From contig NZ_JAGKSP010000009.1 of assembly GCF_017942085.1 (NCBI RefSeq), forward strand, positions 186,001 through 250,000: a stretch of 64,000 nt of DNA. The letters are read 5' to 3'. The notes beneath the pieces are model-generated. The model ran no database searches and was not told the DNA's origin. It worked only from the letters and a program-made list of their open reading frames with translations. Origin of the DNA: Paenibacillus lignilyticus. GTDB taxonomy: Bacteria > Bacillota > Bacilli > Paenibacillales > Paenibacillaceae. Of the stretch, positions 52,104-61,657 are shown in pieces. Made by a program: the position numbers and the translations under genes. Each line of letters begins with the position of its first letter. Within the stretch, counting starts at the first letter, position 1.

Positions 52104-52931
52104 CTAGTGTTTCAAATTAACAACCTCTTGCAGAATCTCATCTGAAGTTGTAATAATCCGCGAGTTAGCTTGGAATCCACGTTGCGCAACGATCATTTCG
52201 GTAAATTCAGATGTCAAATCGACATTCGACATCTCCAATTGACCGGCAATGATTGCGCCGGTACCTGCCTCAGCGTCACCTGCTGTTGTCATGACCACTT
52301 CGCCGTCAACATTCGCATTTGGCGTCATTCGGTAAAGGTTGCCTCCGATTTTCTCAAGTCCGTTCGGATTCGTCACTTTCACGACGCCCAGCTGGAAACC
52401 TGATGGTTGGCTTTGACCGTCTGCACCGACTGAGATGATCGAGCCGTCTTGTGAAATGGTGAAGGATTTAACCTCGGCCGGATCCAGAACGATCGGTCCG
52501 CCGTTAGAATCTAATACAAACATGCCGTCGCCATTAACGAGTTGGCCTGCTGCATCGAGAGTGAAGTTACCTGCACGAGTCAGATAAGGAGCTTCAGCAC
52601 CGTCTGCCGATGGGGAAACCGCGAAGAATCCATCGCCATCGATTCGAACGTCCGTAGGAACGTTGGTGGTCATTGCACTACCAGGTGTATGGATCGTGTC
52701 AATCGAAGCAATGGCAACGCCAAGTCCCACCTGCTTCGCATTGACGCCTCCGGTTGTTCCTTCTTCAGGACGCGTTACACCGGAAACCGTTTGGCTTAGA
52801 ATATCTTTGAACATAACGCGGCCTGCTTTAAATCCTACCGTATTTACGTTCGCGATATTGTTGCCGATGACGTCAAGCTTCGTTTGAAAACCGCGCATGC
52901 CTGAAACGCCGGAGTACATAGATCTTAACAT
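52104..52931 (-). CDS. flgE: flagellar hook protein (FlgE/FlgG family)
   Basis: A 275-residue rod/hook family protein. N-terminal MLRSMYSGVSGMRGFQTKLDVIGNNIANVNTVGFK and C-terminal MIVAQRGFQANSRIITTSDEILQEVVNL form the coiled-coil ends; the core is short. The gene in this place in B. subtilis (264 residues, formerly flgG) is the hook protein FlgE. It follows flgD and the TIGR02530-type gene, which supports the hook assignment over rod protein. Confidence 0.92.
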   Translation of the reverse strand: MLRSMYSGVSGMRGFQTKLDVIGNNIANVNTVGFKAGRVMFKDILSQTVSGVTRPEEGTTGGVNAKQVGLGVAIASIDTIHTPGSAMTTNVPTDVRIDGDGFFAVSPSADGAEAPYLTRAGNFTLDAAGQLVNGDGMFVLDSNGGPIVLDPAEVKSFTISQDGSIISVGADGQSQPSGFQLGVVKVTNPNGLEKIGGNLYRMTPNANVDGEVVMTTAGDAEAGTGAIIAGQLEMSNVDLTSEFTEMIVAQRGFQANSRIITTSDEILQEVVNLKH

Positions 52932-53049
52932 GAATTGTCAGCCTCCTAGTGGTGTATGTACAGTTAATCTGCCTTGCGAAGAAGTCTTTCGTATGAGTCG
53001 CTTCAGTCGATCCACGACTCTTCGGCTTCCAATAAGAAGGTCCAGCCGA

Positions 53050-53433
53050 TTAAGAAACAATGACTGCACTGTCGATTTGAGTAAATACATTGCCTTGGAG
53101 AGAGTTACCGTCCAATGCAGTGATGACAGTACGACTTGGAACATTGACAATCATCGCGATGTCCCGATAAACGACCAGCGAATCCTTCGCACCTTTTGCT
53201 GCAGCCTGATCGATGGCGCTCACGATTTTGGAAATCGTTTCGGGTTTGAACGTGATACCGCGCTGCGCCATGCGTAACTCGGCGTGATTGCTGAACTTAA
53301 GCACATTGCGATCCAGCACTTCTTTGAATGACGCTGTACCGGCTGCCATGCTCTCCTGCTGGTTCGGTTTACGAAGCTGACTATTACCGGATAACCGTAA
53401 ATGGCCAATCTTCAAAATATCATCCATTGGCAT
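53050..53433 (-). CDS. TIGR02530-type flagellar operon protein
   Basis: A 127-residue protein with a conserved core LKFSNHAELRMAQRGITFKPETISKIVSAIDQAAAKGAKDSLVVYRDIAMIVNVPSRTVITALDG, known as a flagellar operon family between flgD and flgE in Firmicutes. Its exact role is not settled. ATG 53433 follows AAGGCGGTG; an ATG two codons later is possible. It overlaps the end of flgD by 14 bp, and 118 bp of non-coding DNA separate it from flgE. Confidence 0.85.
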   Translation of the reverse strand: MPMDDILKIGHLRLSGNSQLRKPNQQESMAAGTASFKEVLDRNVLKFSNHAELRMAQRGITFKPETISKIVSAIDQAAAKGAKDSLVVYRDIAMIVNVPSRTVITALDGNSLQGNVFTQIDSAVIVS

Positions 53434-53878
53434 CTGCACCGCCTTGATCAGCGATCGATACGATGTCATCCAGCTTAATATCTTTATCTCCGATTCTTGC
53501 ATATTGCGCTTTATCTTTAATAATGATGGAATCTACGTTTCCGGTTACCGGAATCATCTCACCGGTATCGGCGTATTCATACCACTGAACTTCTTTACCG
53601 ATCATACTTGATGCCATTCCCAGGTTTTGACGGAGCATCGTTAACTGATCTGACATGTTAACCAATTGCTCAACAGAAGAGAATTGCGCCATTTGCGCGA
53701 TAAAATCCTTATCCTGCAAAGGCTGCATGGGATCTTGGTTCTGCAGCTGCGTTACAAGAATCCGAAGGAAATCATCTTTGCCCAGGGAGGTGTCCGCTTT
53801 CTTCTCAGCTGCTGCTTGCACATTGCTCGCACTGTAATAAGGCCAGACGTTGCGGGTTGAAATATTATCACCGGACAT
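53420..53878 (-). CDS. flgD: flagellar hook assembly protein FlgD
   Basis: Hook cap that helps polymerise hook subunits. 152 residues with the N-terminal FlgD domain signature LGKDDFLRILVTQLQNQDPMQPLQDKDFIAQMAQFSSVEQL (about 38-78); the C-terminal part is short, as in B. subtilis. ATG 53878 lies 11 bases after GGAGG; a GTG four codons upstream is too close to it. Confidence 0.94.
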   Translation of the reverse strand: MSGDNISTRNVWPYYSASNVQAAAEKKADTSLGKDDFLRILVTQLQNQDPMQPLQDKDFIAQMAQFSSVEQLVNMSDQLTMLRQNLGMASSMIGKEVQWYEYADTGEMIPVTGNVDSIIIKDKAQYARIGDKDIKLDDIVSIADQGGADANG

Positions 53879-53935
53879 TTTTCTCGTCACCTCCGATCTA
53901 TAGGTTCATCGTTATCATTCATAACCTTGAATGGG

Positions 53936-55435
53936 TTATGCTCGCGTATGAATACCTCGGCCTAAGCCCAGATCACGGTCAACCGCTTGTTCCACTGTCA
54001 CTTCTTCCAGACCGGCATCAAAATCGATTTCTCCGACTGCCTCATCGCCGGATTGACGTTTGGACGTTCCTTGGTCTCTTCCGCTGTGACCTTGTCGGTC
54101 TTGGAACATGTTCGGCAATACAGGCGCTTGCGTTACCTCAAGCTTCTCTACTTGCATCCCCTGCGATAAAAGAGCGGAACGAAGCTGTGCCATTTGATTC
54201 TCCAGCATATCTTTAGCAAGTACTGTGTCCGTCACGAACTGTGCAGTCAGAGTGCCGTTATGCATCGAGATGTTCACATTAACTTGACCGAGATGCTCAG
54301 GGAATAAAGTCAATTGCGCGTTGGACATGCCATTGCTTGCCGTTACATTAAATTGGCTCACAACCATTTTTTGAATCGTTGAAGCAAATTGTTGAATCGG
54401 AACCGGTTGATCAACCAACTGCTTCGCTGCTGCCATCGTTTGGCGCTGCAATTCTTGATTGCCGGCTAGCAGGGCTAAATTAATACTGCTTGGCTCAGAA
54501 AGCGACTGTAACGGTTCAACTTCGACTTGTTCGACTGCTTCCGGCTTGACTGCTGCTTTGAATAGCCCTACATGAAGCAATTGGTGCGCCATACGCTGAA
54601 GATGATTATTAGTAGCCGGTGCCGTTTGCAAAGCCCGAATGGAATCGATCTCGTTTGCCTGATTGGATGATTGTGCTGCTGAGCTAACTGTCGCCTCCGA
54701 TTGCTTTCCGTTAATCACTTGCTCAAGCGCAATCAGCTGCTTGCTAACCAAACCATTTTGCTCGCGATCGGCCGCATTTCCCTTTTGCTTTTGCAAGAGA
54801 AACCGCAAATCGGATAATGCATCCTGCAAGCCCGCTTTCAATGCCGAGATGGCTTCCAGACCGGCCGACTCTGTGCCAGAAGCATCAGCAGTCGTTTGCC
54901 CTGCCTGACCTTGAAGATTGGCTGCTAACGCTTGACCATTATTCAATCCCGCCATAATACTTAGCAATTCGTTGATCCCACCGGCTGAATCGCCTTCGCC
55001 TTGTGTACTGTTATCCCCTGTTTGATCCCCTGTAAGCGGAAGCACCGGTTCTGCAGACGGCATGCCGGATAGCATACTTAGTAGATTGTCTAGCTGAGCC
55101 AGAGCATCACTCAAGCTGCTTTCCGTTGCCGTTTCAGCCAATTCTTCACTGTCAGCAGCATCAAGCTTCTTTAGAAGCTCTTCAATTGCAGCAAGCAGAT
55201 CAGCAGCCGAAACGTTGTCGCCGAGCAGAGAGGCTAGCGTATTCACTGGTAATTGGGAAACAACTCCCGTTTCTTTGGAAGGTTGTGCAGGCGTCGAACC
55301 GGCTCCATTACCGGCAAGCGTCTGAACCAAGGTCTGGTTAAACTCATTGCCTTCCGTCCCTTTAACTGTCGATGTACCAGATACCGCAGAAGGAGCACTG
55401 GCATTAGGTGAAGCATTGGATACTGGCAATTGCAT
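53936..55435 (-). CDS. fliK: flagellar hook-length control protein FliK
   Basis: Measures hook length and triggers the export switch at FlhB. The 499-residue protein has a long low-complexity N-terminal part (rich in A, S, Q, L; about residues 1-340) and the C-terminal flagellar hook-length domain (about 360-450) with the conserved LTLFPEHLGQVNVNISMHNGTLTAQFVT and LLSQGMQVEKLEV. AAGGAGGTG precedes ATG 55435. It sits between the ylxF and flgD genes as in B. subtilis. Confidence 0.92.
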   Translation of the reverse strand: MQLPVSNASPNASAPSAVSGTSTVKGTEGNEFNQTLVQTLAGNGAGSTPAQPSKETGVVSQLPVNTLASLLGDNVSAADLLAAIEELLKKLDAADSEELAETATESSLSDALAQLDNLLSMLSGMPSAEPVLPLTGDQTGDNSTQGEGDSAGGINELLSIMAGLNNGQALAANLQGQAGQTTADASGTESAGLEAISALKAGLQDALSDLRFLLQKQKGNAADREQNGLVSKQLIALEQVINGKQSEATVSSAAQSSNQANEIDSIRALQTAPATNNHLQRMAHQLLHVGLFKAAVKPEAVEQVEVEPLQSLSEPSSINLALLAGNQELQRQTMAAAKQLVDQPVPIQQFASTIQKMVVSQFNVTASNGMSNAQLTLFPEHLGQVNVNISMHNGTLTAQFVTDTVLAKDMLENQMAQLRSALLSQGMQVEKLEVTQAPVLPNMFQDRQGHSGRDQGTSKRQSGDEAVGEIDFDAGLEEVTVEQAVDRDLGLGRGIHTRA

Positions 55436-55465
55436 GTTGTTTTTCACCTCCTTTAGCAAACCGTG

Positions 55466-56374
55466 TTATTTGCCAAGCATGAGTTTAGAAACTAATTGCG
55501 CCGTAATATCTTTGTTCAATCCCGACATTTCCGCAATAATTTTGGAGCGTGATGCATCGTCAACGGCGTTTAGAATACGAAGCACTTTACTTGGACTCAC
55601 ATCCGCCATTTTAAGAAGCAACTCTCCGGCACTTGCAGGATCCATGGTCGAGAAAGTTGTATTCAGCTGGGCTTTGCTCAGTACGATCTCTGGTTGCGCA
55701 ACTGCGGAATCCTGTTTCTTAATTCTGGCTTGCAGCGCGGCGATTTGACGATCCTTAGCTGTCTTCACATCTTTCAGCTTCACGGTAGCTTCGGCAGCTT
55801 TCTTCGGATTCATCTTCTCAAGCACCAAAACACGATCATCCGGTTTCATCGCATCCAGCACGAGCACCGCTTCATCCATTTCCATGCTTTCGAGAATTGG
55901 AGCCGCTTTGCTAGGCGTAATCTTGCCGTACATGGCTGCAAGCTCATTAATTTTATTTTGGTACTCTGCATCCTCAAGCGCCTTCTTCGTTCCATCTTGC
56001 TTGAGCTGCTCAACTTGAGCCTGAAGATCTTTAAGCTGCTGCGACAATCTCGTTTTCTCATCTGCGGCCTTGCTGAGCTCGGTTTCTTTAACCGTCAGCT
56101 GCGCCCGCAGCTCGCTGATTTTCGCTGTCGTATTTTCCGCTTTGATTTTGCCTTCATCGACAACAGCAGCATTCTCATCCGTCGCAGGCTCCGGCAGCAC
56201 TTTATTCAAGAACGGAACGGTATTCCCGATTTCAAGTGCCTTATTTCGCAAGTCGAAATTAAACAGGGTGACCAGTACGCCAAGTAGGATGAGTGTGAAC
56301 AAGATCGGCGTAACAAAAAACATAAATCGTTCAAACCCGCTGTAGCCTTGCTTTTCCATATCCAAATCCGCCAA
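55466..56374 (-). CDS. ylxF: YlxF-like flagellar protein (MotE/MgtE-N type)
   Basis: A 302-residue protein with one N-terminal membrane helix (FMFFVTPILFTLILLGVLVTLF, about 16-37), a long coiled coil (about 80-150) and a domain like the cytoplasmic N domain of MgtE (MYGKITPSKAAPILESMEMDEAVLVLDAMKPDDRVLVLEKM and two further repeats). Gram-negative MotE chaperones the stator protein MotC with a similar domain; a stator or basal-body role here is inference. TTG 56374 has GGAGG eight bases upstream; an ATG five codons later is an alternative. Confidence 0.82.
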   Translation of the reverse strand: MADLDMEKQGYSGFERFMFFVTPILFTLILLGVLVTLFNFDLRNKALEIGNTVPFLNKVLPEPATDENAAVVDEGKIKAENTTAKISELRAQLTVKETELSKAADEKTRLSQQLKDLQAQVEQLKQDGTKKALEDAEYQNKINELAAMYGKITPSKAAPILESMEMDEAVLVLDAMKPDDRVLVLEKMNPKKAAEATVKLKDVKTAKDRQIAALQARIKKQDSAVAQPEIVLSKAQLNTTFSTMDPASAGELLLKMADVSPSKVLRILNAVDDASRSKIIAEMSGLNKDITAQLVSKLMLGK

Positions 56375-56426
56375 AATAAGTCCCTCCCTCGGGTATTGGC
56401 TCCCGATTCGCAAAACATCTCAACTG

Positions 56427-56873
56427 TTAGTGTGCTGCGTACATGAATCGAACAGATGCCATTTCATCCAGCTCATTCTGCTCGATAAGCAACATGTCGG
56501 CTTGGAAACGCTGGCGCGCGTTATCCTTCGATTTCTGCCATACCTTCTCGTCTTTCATCCGCTCAGACAGTGCAATCCGCTTCACTTCGACGGCAGCTTC
56601 GGCTTTTTGGATATCCATCATTTTCTGTTTAATGCAAATATCCAGATATTCGATGTACTCTTGAATTACCATTAGTTCTGAAAGTGTCACCGCTTGATTG
56701 GATGAAAGCTGCAGCCGGTCACTCCATTCGGCTCGGTCCTGATGGAGCTTCAAGAGGGATTGCTCCTCCGTCTGAAGCTCACCGACTACAACGGATAACT
56801 GCCATTCTGCTTGCGATTTCTCACTTGTTTTTAAGTCGACGATTTTTTGATAGGCGTAACGAAATCGTGCCAT
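56427..56873 (-). CDS. fliJ: flagellar export protein FliJ
   Basis: Coiled-coil stalk protein of the export ATPase complex, like the gamma subunit of F1. 148 residues, almost entirely helical (FRYAYQKIVDLKTSEKSQAEWQLSVVVGELQTEEQSL onward), matching the length and position of FliJ after fliI. GGAGATG precedes ATG 56873. Confidence 0.92.
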   Translation of the reverse strand: MARFRYAYQKIVDLKTSEKSQAEWQLSVVVGELQTEEQSLLKLHQDRAEWSDRLQLSSNQAVTLSELMVIQEYIEYLDICIKQKMMDIQKAEAAVEVKRIALSERMKDEKVWQKSKDNARQRFQADMLLIEQNELDEMASVRFMYAAH

Positions 56874-56882
56874 CTAGCTAGT

Positions 56883-58217
56883 TCATCTCCCATGTGAGGC
56901 ATGAAATTCGTGAATGAGCCTCTTTTTTGATTCTTCATAGCCAACCTTTTCGGTCGTTTTCTGACGAGTGAAGGACCAGATATTGTCGATAGAATCAATT
57001 GCTTGATCAATTTTTTCGTTAGAACCGCGTTGGTACGCCCCAATATTGATCAGATCTTCCGAATCTTTATAAATAGCGAGCAAACGTTTCAGTTCATTCG
57101 CTGCGTCTTGCTGCTCTTCGGGCACAATTTCCTTCATGACCCGGCTAATCGATTGAAGTACGTCGATCGCAGGAAAATGACCTTTATGTGCTAAAGCACG
57201 GCTGAGCACGATATGTCCGTCCAGTATTCCGCGAACCGCATCGGCAATAGGTTCATTCATATCGTCACCATCTACCAGGACGGTGTAGAATGCTGTAATC
57301 GAGCCTCGTTCGCCCGTTCCTGCACGTTCCAGCAGTTTCGGTAAGTTAGCAAACACTGAAGGCGTATACCCTCTTGTTGCAGGAGGTTCGCCGATGGCTA
57401 GTCCCACTTCACGAAGTGCCATTGCATAACGTGTTACGGAATCCATCATCAGCATGACATTCAGTCCTCGATCACGAAAATATTCCGCAATGGTCGTGGC
57501 GATAAGCGCGCCTTTAATCCGAATTAATGCAGGCTGGTCAGAGGTTGCAACAATGACTACGGAGCGAGCAAGTCCTTCAGGGCCAAGATCCTTCTCCATG
57601 AACTCAAGCACTTCCCGACCACGTTCACCGATCAAAGCGATCACGTTGACGTCAGCCGAAGTGTTTCTTGCGACCATACCGAGAAGTGTACTTTTCCCTA
57701 CACCGGAGCCGGCGAAAATACCGACACGCTGACCTTGACCTACGGTTAACAAGCCATCGATCGCACGGACACCAATGCTGAGAGGATCTTTAACTCTCGG
57801 TCTTGAAAGCGGATTGCTCGGCAGATTATGAGTAGAATGATGCGGCATCCGGCTTGAAATATATGATCCGTCCAGCGGCTGTCCGAGACCATCTAACACT
57901 TTACCTAACAAGTCAGAACCAACCTGCACGGTTAGAGGCTTGCCGGTACCAACCACATCGCAGCCCGGTCCGATAGACTGGAGCTCGCCAAGCGGCATCA
58001 GTATTACCTTGTTATTGCGAAAACCGACGACCTCCGCTTTCAGCGGCTTTGTAGACTTCGCTGGATAGATTAAGCAAACATCGCCGATGCTGGCGTCCGG
58101 TCCCTCGGATTCAACGGTTAACCCAATAACCTGTGTGACCTTGCCATTGACGCGAACAGGATCAATAGGACGCAAATGTTCAATGTAGCGATCTACATCC
58201 AACCTATTAGTAGTCAT
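56883..58217 (-). CDS. fliI: flagellum-specific export ATPase FliI
   Basis: F1-beta-like ATPase that feeds substrates to the export gate. P-loop GSGVGKST (near residue 165), ERGREVLEF, and DSVTRYAMALREVGLAIGEPPATRGYTPSVFANLPKLLERAG are all intact. ATG 58217, six bases after AGGAG, gives 444 residues; the frame also opens at ATG 58235. It overlaps fliH by 11 bp. Confidence 0.97.
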   Translation of the reverse strand: MTTNRLDVDRYIEHLRPIDPVRVNGKVTQVIGLTVESEGPDASIGDVCLIYPAKSTKPLKAEVVGFRNNKVILMPLGELQSIGPGCDVVGTGKPLTVQVGSDLLGKVLDGLGQPLDGSYISSRMPHHSTHNLPSNPLSRPRVKDPLSIGVRAIDGLLTVGQGQRVGIFAGSGVGKSTLLGMVARNTSADVNVIALIGERGREVLEFMEKDLGPEGLARSVVIVATSDQPALIRIKGALIATTIAEYFRDRGLNVMLMMDSVTRYAMALREVGLAIGEPPATRGYTPSVFANLPKLLERAGTGERGSITAFYTVLVDGDDMNEPIADAVRGILDGHIVLSRALAHKGHFPAIDVLQSISRVMKEIVPEEQQDAANELKRLLAIYKDSEDLINIGAYQRGSNEKIDQAIDSIDNIWSFTRQKTTEKVGYEESKKRLIHEFHASHGR

Positions 58218-59034
58218 CAGCTTCTCCTCGTTCATCCGCTTGGTGCGCTAATTGGATGAGTTCGCGTTTGATTTCCGTCAGCTGCGTATCAATTCGTGCA
58301 TCGATGCTGCCAAATGAAGAACGGATGACACAACCGAATTCCTTGACCGAAACATCCGGCACAATTTGCAATTCGGCTTGGGAATCAATGACGAGTGACA
58401 ATTCTTCACGCGCCGCCTGTACGAACGTTAACTGCAGAGGAGAAACGCATAACGTGATAACGCCATGCTCCCTTCGTCGTTCCAGCGACTTGCGAATGAT
58501 ATCCAGTGACCAATTCGGATCAATCGTTAATTGCTTCTGAATGATCTTCTCGGCAATTGCGGTACTGAGCGCAACAACGAATGGTTCCGCTTCTTGAATG
58601 ATTTGTTCCTTAGTTTCATAAGCAGAATCGAGAATCGCCCTGGCTTCCGTCAGCATCACTTCCCAGTGAGCCTGTACGTCCGCCTCGGCTTGCGCCTTGC
58701 CTTCTTGGTAGCCCTGCTGGAAACCTTCGTGATGAATTTGCTCCATCAGCTGTTCGTCCTGCAGACGACGTTCTAACCACCATTGGTCAATTTGGGCATT
58801 AGCCTCTGAGTGCATCGTCTCAATCTGCTCGCCTGTCTCTTGAATGCGCTGCTTGGCGAATTGTTCAGCATCGTCGAGGATTTGATCACGCATGGTAAGT
58901 GTTTCCGCGCTTGGCCCTGCAGGTTCGCTTTGCTCTTCATCAGGCGCAGGCGTTTGAACATATTTGTTATACCATTCAAGCCGCTTTAAATCTTCTACTG
59001 ATATGACATGCGAAGATTTGTACAACTTAGACAA
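58207..59034 (-). CDS. fliH: flagellar assembly protein FliH
   Basis: Peripheral stalk regulator of FliI. 275 residues: a charged helical N-terminal two thirds (with EGFQQGYQEGKAQAEADVQAHW, about residues 118-140) and a C-terminal ATPase-delta-like domain (VALSTAIAEKIIQKQLTIDPN onward). TTG 59034, nine bases after GGAGGGG, is the best start and gives an 8-bp overlap with fliG. Confidence 0.92.
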   Translation of the reverse strand: MSKLYKSSHVISVEDLKRLEWYNKYVQTPAPDEEQSEPAGPSAETLTMRDQILDDAEQFAKQRIQETGEQIETMHSEANAQIDQWWLERRLQDEQLMEQIHHEGFQQGYQEGKAQAEADVQAHWEVMLTEARAILDSAYETKEQIIQEAEPFVVALSTAIAEKIIQKQLTIDPNWSLDIIRKSLERRREHGVITLCVSPLQLTFVQAAREELSLVIDSQAELQIVPDVSVKEFGCVIRSSFGSIDARIDTQLTEIKRELIQLAHQADERGEADDY

Positions 59035-60037
59035 TGATATCATCCCCTCCACCACGGGCGATGATGATTTCACCGGACTCTTCGAGTCTACGGATCGTTG
59101 CTACGATGCGGGTTTGAGCTTCTTCAACGTCACGCAGCCGGACAGGTCCCATATATTCCATTTCTTCCTTGAACGTCTCAGCCATACGCTTGGACATGTT
59201 GCGGAAGATCGCTTCTCGAACTTCTTCACTGGCAACTTTAAGCGCAAGCTGCAGATCGGCATTCTCGATATCGCGGATAATACGTTGGATCGAACGGTTA
59301 TCGATATTGACGATATCTTCGAAAACGAACATTCTTTTCTTGATTTCTTCTGCCAGCTCCGGATCTTGAATCTCAAGCGCGTCCAGGATCGTACGCTCTG
59401 TTCCGCGATCGACGCCATTTAATATTTGAACAATTGATTCAATACCACCCGCACTTGTGTAATCTTGAGTAACGGTAGCTGAAAGCTTCTGTTCGAGAAT
59501 GCGTTCCACTTGCGAAATCACTTCCGGAGAAGTGCTGTCCATCAGCGCTACTCGGCGAGCAACCTCAGCTTGTTTCTCTTGCGGTAACGAAGAAAGAATC
59601 TGAGAAGCTTGCTCTGCTTGCAAGTAAGAAAGCACCAATGCGATCGTTTGCGAATTCTCGTTCTGAATGAAGTTGAGAATCTGGCTCGCTTCCGCTTTGC
59701 GGGCAAAGTCGAAAGGCCGAACTTGCAATGTCGCGGTTAAGCGGTTGATAACTTCCATCGCCTTGCTTTCGCCGAGCGCCTTCTCTAGAATTTCACGAGC
59801 ATAGGTAATGCCGCCTTGCGAAATATATTCTTGTGCAACACAGATTTGATGAAAGTCATTTAAAATCGTTTCTTTGTCCAGCGTATCTACTTTGCGAACA
59901 TTAGCGATTTCCAGCGTCAGCTGTTCAATTTCTTCTTCTCTCAAATGTTTGAAGATTTGAGCGGATACTTCAGGTCCGAGCGAGATTAACAATATTGCCG
60001 CTTTCTGTCGACCGCTGAATCCATGCATTCTTGCCAC
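59027..60037 (-). CDS. fliG: flagellar motor switch protein FliG
   Basis: Rotor protein that contacts the stators. The 336 residues follow the B. subtilis protein closely, including the torque helix region KRMFVFEDIVNIDNRSIQRIIRDIE and the ending IARGGGDDIIV. The middle-domain FliM-binding motif, usually EHPQ, reads ENSQ at about residues 127-130. Start choice is open: GTG 60037 has GAGGTG six bases upstream; GTG 60046 and ATG 60028 are alternatives. Confidence 0.96.
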   Translation of the reverse strand: MARMHGFSGRQKAAILLISLGPEVSAQIFKHLREEEIEQLTLEIANVRKVDTLDKETILNDFHQICVAQEYISQGGITYAREILEKALGESKAMEVINRLTATLQVRPFDFARKAEASQILNFIQNENSQTIALVLSYLQAEQASQILSSLPQEKQAEVARRVALMDSTSPEVISQVERILEQKLSATVTQDYTSAGGIESIVQILNGVDRGTERTILDALEIQDPELAEEIKKRMFVFEDIVNIDNRSIQRIIRDIENADLQLALKVASEEVREAIFRNMSKRMAETFKEEMEYMGPVRLRDVEEAQTRIVATIRRLEESGEIIIARGGGDDIIV

Positions 60038-60048
60038 CCTGGCCACCT

Positions 60049-61614
60049 CTATTCATCAACAAGCCAAGTCCGGAGCAAATTAACAAATTCCTCTGGTTTG
60101 CGCTTGGCAAGTGTTTCAAGCTGCTTGCGTACTTGACTTTCGTTTTGGACGGTTTCCAAATCGATTGTAGGATATTCGACTTTCGCCTGATTTGCTGCAA
60201 GTTCTTCTGCTTGAGCTGCTTGTTTGCGACGTCTTACAACGACATAACCAAGTCCGCCAATTATAGCAAGCGCTGCAAGTCCGATAGCGGTTAACCAGCC
60301 TGTCGATAAGATTGCAGAAGTAGAAGCACTGCCGTTTTCGACAAAAGTTTGCGCCATGATTGAAACCTTTTTGGCCATCAACGCGTCATCATTTACATCT
60401 TGACCTGATTCTACTAATTGCGATCGAATCAGAGATGTTAGGAAATTATTAATATCATTTTTCGATTCGTCATTAAGTTTGCTCTTCTCTACGCCGATAC
60501 TAATAGATAAGTCCTTAATAGCATAGGGTCCTGATTCGATTTGATTATGAATCTTATCAAAATCATAGTTTGTTGTGCGACTGTTCTCTTCAGAGGTGCC
60601 GCCGGCGCCTTGATCCGCAGTATATCCGGGAACATCCGTCTCGCCTGTTCCGGCTACGCCGCCGGCTCCGCCTGCTCCGGTTGCGGTTTTGTTATTCTGA
60701 GATTCGCTCACTACTATTCCGTTGCCATTATTGTTCTCAAGCGGCCTTACGAGATTTTGATCCGAAACTTTCTTCTCGAAATTAAGCGAACTGGAAACAT
60801 TGACAACCAGATCTTCCATGCCCACCATCGGTGCCAGGAACGTTTGGATTTTTTGCTTTAGATCATTTTCATATTTCCGCTGCAGCTGGTAATGCGTTTC
60901 AATTAAATCTCCGCCGGTGGCTGCGCCTCCGATATCATCCGATGCAAGCAGTTCGCCTTCGGGACTTGAGATCGTAATGTTCTCGATCTTGATATTAGGA
61001 ATCGAGCTTTTCACCAAATTATAGTAGCCGTCAACTTCTTTCTGACTAGGTCGATAGCCCGGACGGAAAGTCATTGTAATTGCAGCAGAAGACTGTTCTT
61101 TCTCTTCTTCTGTCATAAACGGGGATTCATTCGGTATCGTTACGAGAACATTCGATTTCTGAACGCCTTGCATACCGTTAAGCAGCTGCTGAATTTCTCC
61201 ATTCAAAGCGTTTCTTAATTTCACGTCGAATTCACGATCCGTTGAACCAAACATGGAATTCGTATCATTGAAAATATCAAGCCCGATTGAACCGTTTCGA
61301 ACAATCCCCTGCGAGCCCGCTTCGATTTTAACCTTTGCGGCATCCGCAGCCGGAACCAGAATGCTCTGTCCGCCGTTTTCAAGCTTGTAAGGAATTTTGC
61401 TCGTGTCCAAATATTCCATTACTGCCGCAGCATCCGTACTATCCAAATCGCGAAACGCGACTTCATAACTCACTCTTGAGAAAATCATAGTCAGCAATAC
61501 AATTGTCAGAACAAGTACGCCTACCGAGGCTCCCAGCCAAATCTTCTGTCTCTTCTCCATTGCATTCCAATATTGAGCAACTTTTGCTCGATACTGGGCA
61601 AATTTCTCGTTCAC
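60049..61614 (-). CDS. fliF: flagellar MS-ring protein FliF
   Basis: Forms the membrane ring that starts basal-body assembly. 521 residues with a membrane helix near residues 28-50 and another near 440-460, flanking ring-building motifs (YKLENGGQSILVPAADAAKVKIEAGSQGI; FDVKLRNALNGEIQQLLNGMQGVQKSNV). A glycine-rich loop (GAGGAGGVAGTGE) lies around 320. The C-terminal VRKQLETLAKRKPEEFVNLLRTWLVDE binds FliG. GTG 61614 has TGAGGTG upstream. Confidence 0.97.
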   Translation of the reverse strand: MNEKFAQYRAKVAQYWNAMEKRQKIWLGASVGVLVLTIVLLTMIFSRVSYEVAFRDLDSTDAAAVMEYLDTSKIPYKLENGGQSILVPAADAAKVKIEAGSQGIVRNGSIGLDIFNDTNSMFGSTDREFDVKLRNALNGEIQQLLNGMQGVQKSNVLVTIPNESPFMTEEEKEQSSAAITMTFRPGYRPSQKEVDGYYNLVKSSIPNIKIENITISSPEGELLASDDIGGAATGGDLIETHYQLQRKYENDLKQKIQTFLAPMVGMEDLVVNVSSSLNFEKKVSDQNLVRPLENNNGNGIVVSESQNNKTATGAGGAGGVAGTGETDVPGYTADQGAGGTSEENSRTTNYDFDKIHNQIESGPYAIKDLSISIGVEKSKLNDESKNDINNFLTSLIRSQLVESGQDVNDDALMAKKVSIMAQTFVENGSASTSAILSTGWLTAIGLAALAIIGGLGYVVVRRRKQAAQAEELAANQAKVEYPTIDLETVQNESQVRKQLETLAKRKPEEFVNLLRTWLVDE

Positions 61615-61657
61615 AATTTCACCTCACTGTTATGCTCTAATGCCATTCATGCTGCTA

